A stretch of 64,000 nucleotides of DNA. It comes from Siniperca chuatsi (Eukaryota; Chordata; Actinopteri; Centrarchiformes; Sinipercidae). Both the position numbers and the translations under genes were made by a program. Positions 1-25,594 of the stretch are shown here, in pieces. The first letter of the stretch is position 1; each line of letters begins with the position of its first letter. Under the pieces are notes generated by a model, which was not told the origin of the DNA, did not search any database, and saw only the letters and a program-made list of their open reading frames with translations. The stretch is from NCBI RefSeq assembly GCF_020085105.1, contig NC_058044.1:23743206-23807205 (forward strand). The letters are read 5' to 3'.

Positions 1-854
1 CTTACGAGTCCTTACATAAACAATGTACAAGACACACGTGCACACATAAATAAACACAAACATACATATACGCTTGTGCACCCTCTGTGTGTCGGTCTGT
101 CTGCCCACAGAGGTCTTTTTATGGCTTGGCTAACAGGACGACTGTACTGACCGCTGGCCTGCCCTGCACCATCTGTCTCTCCATGTCGCCAATAATTACC
201 CCTTGTGTCCTGCTCTGCTCTGCTCAGCAGCAGGATACAGGCTGCTTCTCCTCAGCTGCCCTGTTCACCACCATGGCCTAGCAATGAATAAGTCTCTCTC
301 ATAGTGTCTTATCTCATAAGGCTTCTTCAGAGCCATGTAGTTCAGAGACAGTGATGTGAGAAACTTCACAAACTCACCAATTTGTCCTTACTTTTAATTA
401 AGTGGGTCCTTTTGGTCAAGCTAAGAGCCCTTTCAAGTCAAAGACGGAGCGTAATCGAGAATAGGGCTTGGTTGTCCATCAGGTTAATTCTCAAAATCTA
501 ATGCTAATGTGGACAACACTGAAAAACACCTCAGATTTGTCTGGAGAAACATAATATTTGTGTCAAGAACCCAACCAGCAGCTTGTGTAAAGACTGAACC
601 AGGCCAGAAAATGTTGTTTGTATTTTGTCAACCTCCACCCAGCTACGTGGGAGACGAATGCAGCAGCCATTTTTGTCCGACAGTAAACAGCTGAGGAGAG
701 GAGAACATTCTTTTTAACAGAAAGAACAAGCAATGTGAGGTGGACCTTTGGCATCTGGTGCCACATTTTGAAGCAGATATTTATGTTGGTGACTGTCCTT
801 TTGAAAATGTTTCCTGAGGTAGAAATTATGACGTATCTTATCCACTTAGCAACA

Positions 855-1262
855 ATAGCCATTTTTAGCAACGCTAGCAGCAAGCCTCTAAGGGTAGCAA
901 TGCCGGTCTCGGGTCGACCACTTTGGTCCAGACTGAAACATCACCACGAACCTGGATTGCCATGAAATGTTGTACAGACATTCATGGTCCCCAGAGGATG
1001 AATCCTAATAGCTATGGTGATCCACTGACTTTTCCTCTCAAATTTAGATTTTTCCAGAGTAAATAAGTTGAGAAAATACCTGCAAAACTACTTGCATTCC
1101 CATCAACCTCAGCTGTACTTTGTGATAAGATGATGAACATGATAAACATTATACCTGCTAAACATTAGCATGTTACTGTTGTCATTGTGAGCATGTTAGC
1201 ATGCTCAAATCACTGCTGTGCCTTAGTGCAGCCTCATAGAGCCGCTAGCGTGGCTATCGACT
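855..1262 (+). repeat. Teleost TTAGCATG dispersed repeat, copy 1
   Basis: Shares long blocks with copies at 27030-27395 and 58560-58805. Shared blocks include CTTTGGTCCAGACTGAAA, a GGATTGCCATGAA block, AACATTATACCTGCTAAACA and GTGAGCATGTTAGCATG. This family is very abundant in perciform-like fish genomes. No coding capacity is visible. Confidence 0.7.
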
Positions 1263-3175
1263 CGTGTTTATATTGAGCCATACATGATAACAGTTAAATA
1301 AAATCTTCCTGGTGCTACCCACTGTGCTAGCAGCGGTCCATGCCCGCTCTTCTTTGGGGTTTGTGTCCACTGGAACAGCTGTAATTATGGTCTGAGGGAT
1401 CCTCTAATCTAGAATATTCTCTCGGCTGAACCTGCTGCACACCCTTTGCTGTGTCAGCAACCCTCTCTGGCCATGTGGTTGTTTTTTTGGTGTGACTGGC
1501 TTTGTCTCAGCCTGTTAAGTTGCTCAGCGCATTTTTACAGATGTTTAAATACTCCCCCACTTTGCTGTGCTTACAAAAGGCAAGCGCTAAAGCCATTTTC
1601 CATCTCCCTTGTTTCATCACATTCACACTCTCTTTGAGGCTGACAGTAACTTCTTCAGTTCTTCCAATTTACTTTAACCCCCTGCTCCTTCTCCCCTCCT
1701 CAGTTACGACTTTTTTAAAGACCTTTTATGCGTTTGTGGCAATTATGCTAAAACCCGCATTTCATGGAAAGTACATCATTATGACCCCTTTGAGTTTTTG
1801 TTCCATGGAGGTTGATGGGACTGTCTAGAGGCTGTTGTGGAGTCAGTGTGGCAACCTGCTGTCTCCTGAGTGAGCCAATTGTTCCAGTCAGGCAGTTTGC
1901 CTTATGTAGTATAATAACAGGTTATCTCTGCTTTCCTGACAGTGAGCTCCTCTCTCCAGTGTGGCTTACGGTATTGTGTGGTCAGAGTTGCATAAAAAAA
2001 ACCTGGCATCGAGCTGAAGATCCTGAGAAGTAAGAAAATCTTCTCCTGGTTAAAAGGATTCAGTGGTGCTGCGGTCACAACCTGTTTGTTGTGCCTGAGG
2101 CTTGATGCTGTGTTTCTCCTCATAAGACTGAGCGAGCCTTAACTCAGCTCCAACCTGTGTTTCCAACCTGACAAAGAGCAACATCCACCTTGCTTTTAAC
2201 TCTCAGTAGGACAACTGAAATGTGTCTGATAACCAAAAGAACATGTTTTTGCTCTTCCTGTGAAGTTAGGCGATGCTCATAAAAGTTGCCCAGTTCACAG
2301 AGACTTCAGTCTTACATCACTTGCTCCTTGTTTCCCAGCATGCAGTCATAACGTTTGGTAACGACGCTGGGGTTTTAAAGAGCTTTGTTTTTACAGAGGC
2401 AAGGCAGGGAAAGTCGATATGTACGTGCATATTTCCATGTCTGGTGTGTGTGAACCAACATGCTACTGCTCGACCGCACAGCAGACACTGCCAAGCAGAG
2501 CAGGCAATTATATGGGTAGCACTCTCTCCCTCCTCCTCCCCCTCCTCCAAACCATGAACTAACACCCTCTCAGAGTCTGTCGCTCTCATTTTGATTTACC
2601 ACTGAGTTATGAAACATTTTTAAGCTTGGGTGGGTAATGTATTTCAGAAGCATTTTTTGTTATATTTGTTGAAATTCTCTTTACATTCCAACAGCAATCA
2701 ATAAATCAAATGCTCTGGAGAAAAATAAATAAATCCGGTATTCTGCCCGCACACTCATTGTGCATGAAAATGTGTTTTGGGGGAGTGGCTTTGGAGGGAG
2801 GCCTGAAGGGAGGGAGTGGGATTTTTTTCGTTTGGATACTTAAAAATTCTAGCTGTCTCTTACTAGTTTCTCCAACACTACCTACCCTTTCTTTAGGCTG
2901 TGCAAGATAGGCTTACACACACAAACACACACACACAAGCAGATAGACAAAAGCAAACACACTATCATACACAACTCACACATACAGATATATCGATTTA
3001 CGTTGCACAAAGGAGCCATAGGATCTGTCACTTCTCATGAACATGAGGAGAAATTGCCCTGAAACACAGGCTGTGTTTCTAGATCCATTTTGTTGTTAAG
3101 ATATACCATTTTATGTGTCGCATTCCTTAGTTTTAGGGATGTTAATGCTTTCAGACCAGCTAGCCAAGGAAAAAG

Positions 3176-3216
3176 GGAGGAAGGAAGGAAGGAAGGAAGG
3201 AAGGAAGGAAGGAAGA
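3176..3216 (+). repeat. (AAGG)n microsatellite in a purine-rich tract
   Basis: About nine tandem AAGG units, followed by a degenerate GAAA/GGAA purine tract to about 3390. Near-total strand asymmetry (A and G only) runs for roughly 200 bp. Confidence 0.9.
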
Positions 3217-3604
3217 AAGAATGAAAAAAGGATGAGCTAGAAAAGAAGAGTATGAGTGAAAGAAATAAAGAGGGAAATAAAGGAATGTAAGAAAGAAAGA
3301 AAAGAGAAAGAATAGAAAGAAGGTAGGCAAGAAGGGAAGAAAGATGGTAAGGCAGATGGGAAGGAAGTAAAGAACAGAAAGAGAGATACTTGCAATGTTT
3401 TATCTCATTTAAAATTTTGTAGCAACTAAATAGTAACTAGAAAATGGTAACTCTAGTGACTTGTAAAAAGTAAAATATTTTCCTCCAAAAAGCAGTGCAA
3501 TAGAAGTATAAAGGTTCACGAAATGGGAAATACCTGAAAATTGTACTGCACTAATCAATACTTTTATATTAATATATATACAATTATAAAATATATTTTT
3601 ATAT

Positions 3605-3990
3605 TAATAGTGGTCTCTCATGGTGATAAACCCACAGAGAGTTATCACTCCACTGTGCAGTTTCCCCCAGCTCAACGGGCTGTTTGAGTGTTTTTAGTGT
3701 TGAGGTTTGCTCTCACTGATCAACCTCGTCACCAGCAGCAGCAGGCAGCTGTTTTCAGCATAAAAGCTCTGATAAACACACTGTACACTACCCGCCCAGC
3801 ACCAAACAGCAGACAGACAAAGTTAGCAACTAGCAGGTGAACATAGTGGAGAATTTAGTCGCTAAAGAGACATATATTTCCCTCAGAAGTTGGTAGAGAC
3901 CAAAAACAGAGCTAAAAGAGAGAACGATGATGTTGCTCTGTAACTGCTGAATGTGTAAAAACTTGTTTTCTAACTCGATAATGTGTCAAT
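3605..3990 (-). mobile_element. Diverged copy of the TTAA-flanked MITE (family A, copy 4)
   Basis: Reverse-complement relative of the copies at 31837, 37182 and 60299. Shared blocks include GCAGGCAGCTGTTTTC, CACTGTACACTACC and CAGCACCAAACAGCAGACAG. The ends are degraded and the TTAA flanks are not clear. Confidence 0.55.
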
Positions 3991-4515
3991 GCTGTGTCTT
4001 TGAGTGTGTTAATCGAACAAATTTATCCACCAGCGGAGGCCAGTCTGGACCAGACTAGTTGTCTAAATTACATTTCTCTACTGCTAGACTGCAGCAAACA
4101 TCACAAAATAATGATATGTAACAGTGTAAGCTTATCTGAGGGTGGACATTTTCCTTTACTGTGAAATAAATCTACACAGTTTGCCCTTCACAGTCTGGCT
4201 CAGGGTTCCTATTGTGGGCTTCCTTATAGGCCCCTTTAGCCATCGATACATTTTTCATCTAATGTTGGGACTGTGCATAATAACTTGAATGCCAGGATAC
4301 TGGGGTTCTCCTGGAGAGGAAACATCTCCCGTTTTAGGTTGCCAAATATTTAATTGCATCATGAATCTGGTTGTACAGTAATATATAGTATATAGTATAG
4401 TATATATACAGTAGTCTATACTCGGTGTTCTGACTCATTTAATTCAAGCACATTCATGATGGGCGTCAATCCCACTGCACCTGTCTGTGGTCACATTGGC
4501 AAGTGGTCAGCTCTA

Positions 4516-4516
<1 letters not shown>

Positions 4517-4565
<49 letters not shown>

Positions 4566-4588
4566 GTGTGTGTGTGTGCGTGCGTGTG
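4517..4588 (+). repeat. (GT)n microsatellite
   Basis: Long GT/GC dinucleotide run in the left-edge intron. Similar tracts occur at 12941-12993, 34698-34721, 42844-42880, 44039-44062, 56144-56168 and 58398-58423. Confidence 0.95.
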
Positions 4589-5340
4589 TCTCGCAGAGGG
4601 ACACTTCCCAGACTCTGCCTGGTTTGTGAATCATTCTTTTTATTGAATTCTCTTTTTTTTCTTCACTTTTTTTTTAGCATGGTGTGCGTGTGTGTGTGTG
4701 TGTCCTGGCGTGGGATGGGGGAGCCTCATTTTGTGTATACACACTGTTTCCCTTTAGGATTTGACTCTAGTTTAAGGTAATATTCATGAAACTAGACACA
4801 GTTTAGAAAACCCTGTTGGAGTTGGCAGACCTCAATAAGGCTTCTCGCAGGGATTAATGTATAGTGGCTTATTCATATTTTTGGGGGTTTTTACACATGG
4901 ATGCCCCAAACCAGACATCCACTGTGGACATATAGACAAACACTGAAACAGAAATACCCATGAATGTAGAAATGGAAGATCTTAAAAAAGTCATGACAAG
5001 AAGGTGGTGGTTTGAGAGGAAAGAAAGGAAGAAAGAGGGAGTTATGTGATCTGTTATTGTCAATCTCCCTCTCTCTTTCTCACTTCCTGTCTCCTACATA
5101 AGGGCTATGTTTATCCAAAGACACGCACGCATTTTCCAACATGTTGTGTCTATAGCTTTCAGTTTGTTTATTTAAGGTTTGCTAGACAGAATGGAAGATG
5201 TCAAGGAAAAGAAGAAATTATGATTGAGGAGGAGCACAGGTTGTGTGAGACTGTGGGAGTGCATAGGACTTCTGGTTGTACTGGATGTAAAGATACACAG
5301 TTGTAACCAAAAATCGTTGGTGATGTTCTCTTTCTTTCAG

Positions 5341-15269
<9,929 letters not shown>

Positions 15270-15848
15270 ATTAAGGAACACGCAGATTTAAGGACAGAAC
15301 AACTGTACAACTCCTCACCACACCTCAACATGTCAGGGGAAGGAGGTTGAATGACAATGACATGCCAGTAAATAGAAAGATGAGGATCAGAGGGAGGCGG
15401 GTGGGAAACTGGAATGGTATGGGAGGGACTTCGTGCAAAAATGACTAATTAGGATCCCGTGATTGTCATTAGCAGTGACTGTTACTGTTAGAAAGTCAAA
15501 GAGATAAAAGGAGGCCGTCACAAGCATCATGTCACCATGATAAAACAGAGTAGTTCACAATTTTTAAAATGTGTCTCAAAATTTGTAACAAATTTAATTA
15601 TCTTGATCAAAACATAACCACAGTTAAGAAAGTAATGACATGAAGGCACATGAGAACAACCTTTACTTTTACAGTACATCACCAGGCTGCCGTCAATATA
15701 ATATCAACCCAGGTAACAGACTGTCTATAAAACTCTGTACATGCTTACTGTGCTTTCACTGTTCACATTACAAATGCAGTATTTCCTGTTACAACTGTGT
15801 GGTTTTGAATGATAATTTTTTATTTCATGGTGCTATTTGCCTTATTTG

Positions 15849-16131
15849 AATAAATATTGTAATGTATTGCAAATGTATTGTCATGTACAGTTTTATATTA
15901 CCTCTCTGGAATATTGTTCTTTAGGTCTCTAATTTATGCAGAATTTTAATGTACTTTTGAGTTTAAACGTGTCCCTGTGTGGCTGTGTTTTGTATTGTTA
16001 ATTTTATTATGATAAGTATTTTCATTTGTTTGTCCTATACCTGTTTAACATTGGTAACATCAGATGAGATCTGGTTTGTACCACGGTATTGCGCCTTTAA
16101 CAGTACTTGGTAATGGTAGTTAAAGAATAAA
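15849..16131 (+). other. loxl4 polyadenylation signals
   Basis: Two AATAAA hexamers follow the loxl4 stop codon, at 15849-15854 and 16126-16131. The second is followed by AT-rich sequence, suggesting a 3' UTR of about 0.6 or 0.9 kb with alternative poly(A) sites. This is read from sequence only. Confidence 0.5.
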
Positions 16132-16149
16132 CGTCAGATTGACAAACTG

Positions 16150-18520
16150 TATGGTTATTTGAGGCATGGTTATTTGACTGCAGAGTTTTCTAACGTAGAA
16201 CAAAGGTAAAGGTTAATGTTACAGTTTCTGCAGAAGATTTGGGGAATCTGCTAACTTGCTAAAAGAGATTCCCTTATTGAACTGACTATAAAGTTAATAT
16301 TTTCTATATTATGTTATTTTATCTTATTAAATAAGTTAGTAATCTGATTATATAAGATAAATGACAAAATGATAAGTTACCGCTTAATAACAGTTCAGGC
16401 TGTTTATTCAATGCCTTATGCAAGTTTCAAAGTCTGATCACAACAGCATGTAGACTCCATTGCTTCCCTCAGCAGATTTCAGAAAGATCTAAAAAGATTC
16501 AGCAGAGACTGGGTTTCCCATCTTTTCCCAGGGAGCCCGCGCTAACCCGGGTTTTATGGTTGTTTCCAACCTCATTCCCACTGATGAACACATACAAACA
16601 CTGGAAACTCTCACAGCTGCCCATTGTCACATTACATAGGCTATACTTTAAATATGTGACTTACTTTGGTCTTATTTTTGCCATTTTATGAGTTGGAGTA
16701 GAATATAGTTTTCACATTCTAAAAGTAAAATGTCAAACTAAAATCAAATGAGTAATACAAAGTGATATAAACTTAAAAAATGCAATTTTTAGTGACACTG
16801 GCAGCACTGGGAGAGCGCTGCGCTTGGCTGGTTACTGGCTAATGGCCTTCTTTAAGGTGACGACCATAACTATCACTTATCTGTGGATGTTAAAAAATCC
16901 ATCCTAATGTGACGGGTCCCTGAACACATCGTATCATGTCCATCAGTACCTGCACCTGTTAATAATCATTGTATATTATCATACATATCAATCCATTTAT
17001 CCCATGATTAAAGCAAGACTATTTAACTTTTGCTTAACAGCGACCACTGCAGCTACAAGTGACAGTTATGGGATAATGCTAAATACTAAACTACTATCTT
17101 GCATTTAGCTAAAATGCTATTATATAATAACACTATCACAAGCATAAACATCACTGATCAAATATCTATCAAACTAAAACAAACAAGGACAAGAGAGGGA
17201 CACTACATCATGTATTGTGTTGACTTTTTTCAAACTGGAGTTGAAAAGTACCACTTTACAACAAATTATAAAAGTTGTCAACTCAATATGGCCAAACAAC
17301 CTCAACAAATATGCTTTTAAAGTGGTTTGATGTCATTTTTCTTAACACTTCAAATTTTTTATTTTACCATGAAGTGGGTTTATATGGAAGGAAGATGACT
17401 GTTGAGGTACCCAACAGAATCATAAAGTAAGCAAACAGAATTAGTAATGTCCATTATACAGCAAAAGTTGGCAAACATTAGCTAACATTAGCCACCATAG
17501 GCTACTGGTCATACCAGACCAAGTAAGGCTGTATCAGCCAAGTCTTTAAAAATCTGTAAGTGTGTTGAATTGAGGAACGGTGCATTTATTGCTTAGGAAT
17601 TGAACTTTTCAGTTCTTAGAGGAAGACTGTGTAATTGCTTCTCTCAAAATGTACATAGTCTCGTTTTAAGTGTAGTCTACATTATCATCTTAAAACATTT
17701 AAGATGATATGCTACTGCATAGGGACTGCAGATGGAAATTAGCTAGTTGCTAAATTTGGTACAATACATTTCTTGTTTTGTTGTACATGGTCCATTACAA
17801 TTGAATACAACAATAACAATAATAATAATAATAATAATACTGCCAAGTAGCAACTGATTGTTCATGTGGTGATCAATCTATTTGAGCATGTCATTAGTAA
17901 CAATGCTTTGAATTTTAAGAGGGGAGGAGGGTGATGTAAGGTGTGTTTGCTGACAGTGTTTGGTGCTAGGACACGCTCCACCCTACACCACCAGAGTCCT
18001 TTATTGTGGTGGGACATTAGATTATTCCTTCATTTGGACCATGCCTCACGTTTCATTTGCTCCATGACATAACAGCGTTTCTGTGCAGCACGTCTAGGGC
18101 AGAGTTGGCCCTTAGAACCACTACTTGCTCAGAAGTGGTTTGTGTTTGTGTAGTTAATCTACTGATTGTGTGTGAGGCACCCAGCAGGCTGCTCTGCGGT
18201 ACATCACCTCCTCGCGAACTCACAGTAAAGCATGACATTATAGGCAGGGCTCAGATCTCACACGATGATAGTAAAGAGCAGCTTTGGTGTATATATGTAG
18301 TTCAGCTGCAAGAACAACAGAGCACAGGGAGGTCCACTTCTGTTCTGGCAGACTCACCATGCAAATGTGTCCACATTTGGCTTTATTCCACACTGGAAGT
18401 CATGTAAGTAGGTTATGAAAGAGAAAGTCACATGTGCACTGAGACCACGAGCACGTGATCTGGTCACTAGACAGAGAGAACAAAATCTGCAAAGAGTTTA
18501 AGCTGAAGTGACGACAAATC
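16150..18520. other. Intergenic, loxl4 to r3hcc1l (convergent)
   Basis: The two genes converge here. Apart from the (AAT)n tract near 17.8 kb, I see no exon-like or conserved sequence. The short open frames near 18.06-18.4 kb lack any recognisable motif or splice context. Confidence 0.5.
17806..17840 (+). repeat. (AAT)n microsatellite
   Basis: AAC/AAT trinucleotide run in the loxl4-r3hcc1l intergenic stretch. Confidence 0.9.
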
Positions 18521-18524
18521 AACA

Positions 18525-21038
18525 TACAGTTTATTTTGTGACCTTTTTTTTTGTCTTCAAAACACATTTCGGTGATCAGTCATACAACAAAAAAACAGAA
18601 CTAAGAAACAAAACAAAATGAATAGATGCATCATCTTTTTGTTGTTGACTTTCCCAGCCTTTTTGTTTTCAAATTCTTAACAGTGATATGCATAAAGTTA
18701 AATGAATGAGCATGAGAGTGAGTCAAATCACACGATCATTTAGTTCAATGTCATGGACGTAAAGAAGTAAATAGTAAAAATCACAACAAAATAAATAATT
18801 TCTTTGTCATCTTGGCATATTTACTTTTATATTTCATTACTTTCACTTCCTGGAAAACTTTACATAATGGTCTAACAACAGGCATAAATAAAAACTGTAA
18901 CATATAATTCTAACATTGTTGTTTTTAATACCTCCCTGTTAAATTAAATGAAATAGTATTTCTCTCACTAACTGATATTCCCTGCTTTATGTCCTGCCCT
19001 TGTGTCCATAAAAAACACTTAAAACACATGCTGTCAAACGCATTTTCATCAACCTTAACAATGTATCTAACTAGTATGTATGATGTACTGCCAACAACAT
19101 AAACAAATCACTCCTAATTACCTGCAGAGATTGTATTTGAATAGCATGAATATGAATTTGTCAAGCTCATTGTGAACTACTGATTTAAAATGAACACACA
19201 AACTGTACATGTAATGGTGCCTCCTCTGAGGCTGCAGCACTTTAATTAGCCCACTATGAGCCACGTGGCACTGCGTCTCAGTCGTCCTCAACCAATTATC
19301 TAAAACAGTTATACAAACTGGGTTCCTTACAACAGTAATGTACTGCACTGATTTGGATATATATTAGTGGTAGAGTTGAATTTCACACAAAGTCTGATTA
19401 ACCTAATTAAATGATGTCTGCCGGCAACATGTTTTAACATGAATGATCCCCTTTTCAAACATGTATGTACCCAACAATCTGTTGTATTATTATGTTTTCA
19501 TATCCACTAACAGCTAGCAGCTAGTGAGGCCAAAAGTTAACAGCAAATTTTAGTTTGAAGTTTAATTAGCAGTAAAACAAATGACAAATTTGCAACTCTT
19601 TCTCCAAGCTGGGAGAATGAGACTTAATTATTGGCTGAGGAGGTGAAGGAGACGGTGCCACATGGTCTGTTGTTGGATGGGTGAAGCCTCAGAGGAGGCG
19701 TCTGAAAAGCAAAAGTCTCCTGGGCCTGGATGTGTGTGTTTCAGGAAGCTAAATTATGAAAGCTGACTATGAATTAGGAAACTGAGGTTGAGGTTAAACA
19801 TTTAATTCAATAAGCATCGTCTGTTGCTAGTAAAATCTTTTTTTTTTTTTTTTAACACGTCCAAAATCTCAACTTTACAGGAAAAAAGAAAAACAGAAAC
19901 ATGTAGTTTTCTAATGTACTATCACCGGGTAAAATGTATGGTATTCACGATGTCTTGAAAAGGATAAATTGTTGCCTCCATTACTGGACGGACACAATAG
20001 TGTGGTTGTTTTAGAACATGGACATGGTAGGACTCCAAAGTCTCAGTGTTCACAACATCTTTTCTCCCTAGTGAGATGAAGACAAAATATGTCTGTCAAC
20101 TAAAAGCTTATTTGGTTGAATTTTGTTCTTCAGAATAAATGACAACCTTATCATCATTATCATCATCATCATCATCAGTACTGCTTGGACAACAAGACTC
20201 CTCTCATTGAAAATGTGTACAGATGAGCTCACAACACAAAATACATTCTCCTTTAGGTTTTAAACAGACAGACCAGAACAGCAGCAGCTTCTCTGCGGGC
20301 TTTTTACTTCTCAGAAAATGTTTAATAAGACGAGCTCACAGGGCCAACTTTGATAAAAGTGAGCATCAAATTGACTGTAAAATATGCTGCATTTTGGGAA
20401 AATGACAACTTTTAATTCAACCTCTAAAACATAGTCTAATCTCAACAATGTCTTCACATACAGTATAATGATGTACTGTATCATTATGACTGAATTTAAT
20501 ATTACGGATTCTTTAACAGAAAGATTTGCTGCCCTCACATTTACAGGAGGATTTTCATGGGTCATTTTTAAAAACATAAAAAAAAAAAAAGACAAACTCT
20601 ATTAAAAAAATAATTCTTTTGAAGCATTAGTTACCCTTTACAAAAGATCAGACTCAGTGCTTCGCTACAGACTGTGGTTACAATGTTAAGAAATATGAAA
20701 GGTCGGTTGTGTTAGCCCTGGACATGGCACAGAGGAAACAGTCCCTGCATGGACAAAGTATGAACATAAAAGGCGAGGGAAGAGTAGCGGGACGCTGTCA
20801 TCTGCACTGCAGGCAATCGGACAGTGGATTATGAGACATTCAGTAACAGTTGGTGAAGGACTGCGGCAGAAAGAAGGAAAAAATGGTGGGAAGCCATTTT
20901 TGGGAAGTGTGGTGGTAGGAAGGAGTGGCCAGTTGAAGAAAAAAAAACAGCAGGAGAAGAAACAGACTTTTGCTTTTCTTTAGCCTCTGCTGAATCAAGG
21001 AATCTAAACAGACGGGGGGGGAGTAGTTTTCTGTGCGG
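18525..21038 (-). other. Candidate r3hcc1l 3' UTR
   Basis: The AT-rich stretch after the r3hcc1l stop contains no recognised gene. On the minus strand an AATAAA (plus-strand TTTATT at 18530-18535) would end a 3' UTR of about 2.5 kb. The end is a guess, and an earlier poly(A) site is possible. Confidence 0.35.
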
Positions 21039-23768
<2,730 letters not shown>

Positions 23769-24181
23769 TATTTTATAACATCTGGATCATAGAGGAAAGA
23801 AAATAGAAGAAGAGGCAATGAAATACGTAATATCATGGCCTATCTTCCTTAACCGTTAACAGATTTCCAAACGTGTCCTGAATGGGTTTAATGACAATAT
23901 GAATTATCTTTTATTCTATCGATTTTAACTAGTTAATTCATCCGAGAGAACAGTCTAAAAATTAAACAAAAAGCATTTAAACCACGACATTGCTGTTAGC
24001 TACAGTTAGCTTACCAATTTAGCTAGCTATAACTAAAATTCTTCTCGTTGAGGTTGTAATAATTGTTTGTTTGGGACACAAACGTAAAGTTAATATAAAT
24101 TGTAATTATATCCATTTATTTTCGTTCAAACCATTTTCAAAAGGAAATTGTATGTGATAAGTGTTGCTCTTTCAGCTTACC

Positions 24182-24269
24182 CGTGTTTGGTTTGTTTAGC
24201 AATAGATTTTCGTCGCACTACTGACGCACACTGAAGACACCAAAAAGCATTCTGGGAAATGTTGTTCTT
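24182..24269 (-). promoter_or_regulatory. r3hcc1l promoter and noncoding first exon
   Basis: A minus-strand donor GTAAGC at 24181-24176 fits a noncoding first exon just upstream. An acceptor (TCCAG) lies just 5' of the r3hcc1l ATG. At 24247-24265 the minus strand reads ACAACATTTCCCAGAATGC, close to the ZNF143/THAP11 element ACTACAATTCCCAGCATGC found at many housekeeping promoters. The start site is not shown by sequence alone. Confidence 0.5.
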
Positions 24270-25594
24270 GTAAGGCACTGCAGCAGAACCAGTCTGGATG
24301 GTGAGCACGTTTGTTTAATGTCGAATTTGTTTTTATGAGAATATTAATTGTCTTCATGGGTCAGGATTTCTACCCCGGAAGGAATTATTTATGTGCTGTC
24401 GCTTAAATGTATTCTTTCTGTGCCGCCGCTGGAATGTTTTTGTATCGCGGCGCCTACAAACAGAGCAGACTTCCGCTTCTCACAGAAGCGCATGCCAGCC
24501 ATTGGTCAACATTCTAATTAGTCACACCGTTCTTCGCTTATTGGCCAATCGTCTACACGTTACACAAGCTCTTTCATAAACTTTAAAAGCAGAGGTTGTG
24601 TAAGGTGGATAATCTTTGCCAAATGATATAATAAGCGGCGCCAAGTACGCTTATATCGCTGCAGCGAAGTCAGATAATCTCCATCTCTATACACTGATAG
24701 AGCTGTCAGGTAAGGTTTATGAAGCAACGAAATGTCTGCATGCCAAATCTGCTCAGGAACAAGCAGGGTTAAGGAATAGGCGTCAATGACTTCGTGGAGC
24801 AAACAAAAGATTATATCATATATCATGTGCATCATTTTTAACAATTAAACAAGAAATTAGCAGTAATATAGAAACTGACATCAATAATACAGCGATATAA
24901 TATACCTGGGTACAGATACTTGTACTGTAGTTGATTTTATGGACAAACATCTAGAAAATATTCATCTTCAAATGTATGATTACTTTCTCAAAATGGGAAA
25001 AACATAATGGTGTTCACTGGTGGATTTGGAGAGAAAGACCTCATACTTAAATCTATCTTCTATCATGGCTTTCAACTCATTTTTATTATTCTAACTTCTT
25101 CTTCTCTGTATTCTATTTTTTGTTAGATCTCTTTCAGATAATTGTGGCTTTTTTACACTTTGATTTTTCCAATATCTGTGTATGTTGTTTATCTCTTTGT
25201 TAGCCCCACTGTTACTCAGTTTTTAAGGTTCTGTAAAAATAAAAAAACTATTTATTCATTATTGGGGCACTCCAGCGATTTAGTGTTGTATGTTCATAAA
25301 GTTGGGGGATTTCACAAGAGACACATAAAAAAAGGTCAACTTTGACCTTATAAAGTTGATGTACATTTTACATAAAATGTTCTTTAAATTCTGACTGTAA
25401 ATGAGGTATGATTTTGCTTTACTGAAGTATACTAAAATGCTGTCTCTCACGTCATGAACATACAGTATCACTATACAGTATAATTGTTCATCATGCATTA
25501 TGTCTGCCCAGCTTTAAATAGAAAAGACTTGTGCATCATCTGCATATTGAAATAAAATGCATAACCCTGCCCTGTGTTCCGCCAGGTTGCAGTG
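24270..25594. other. Intergenic between divergent r3hcc1l and crtac1
   Basis: The first 300 bp are CpG-containing with CCAAT-type boxes in both orientations (ATTGG at 24501 and 24540, CCAAT at 24544). The rest to the crtac1 start is AT-rich. I see no coding exon, although a noncoding first exon of crtac1 could lie here. Confidence 0.4.

Larger units (their letters stand above)
1..5340. other. Left-edge intron of loxl4, repeat-rich
   Basis: No exon is recognised here. The first visible loxl4 exon, at 5341, encodes the middle of the second SRCR domain, so the signal peptide, SRCR1 and first half of SRCR2 must lie beyond the left edge. I looked for SRCR-type coding in all frames and saw none. 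The stretch holds a dispersed teleost repeat, an (AAGG)n tract, a diverged copy of the TTAA MITE and a long GT tract, listed separately. The remainder shows nothing recognisable. Confidence 0.6.

Noticed and set aside
20441-20490. Small hairpin (ATAATGAT ... ATCATTAT) as a microRNA or regulatory RNA
   Set aside because: The stem is only 8 bp with AT-rich composition, far below a microRNA precursor.
24560-24844. Minus-strand 94-residue frame suspected as a Harbinger transposase piece
   Set aside because: The segment around HEVIDAY only loosely resembles transposase and no DDE-type motifs or inverted ends are visible.
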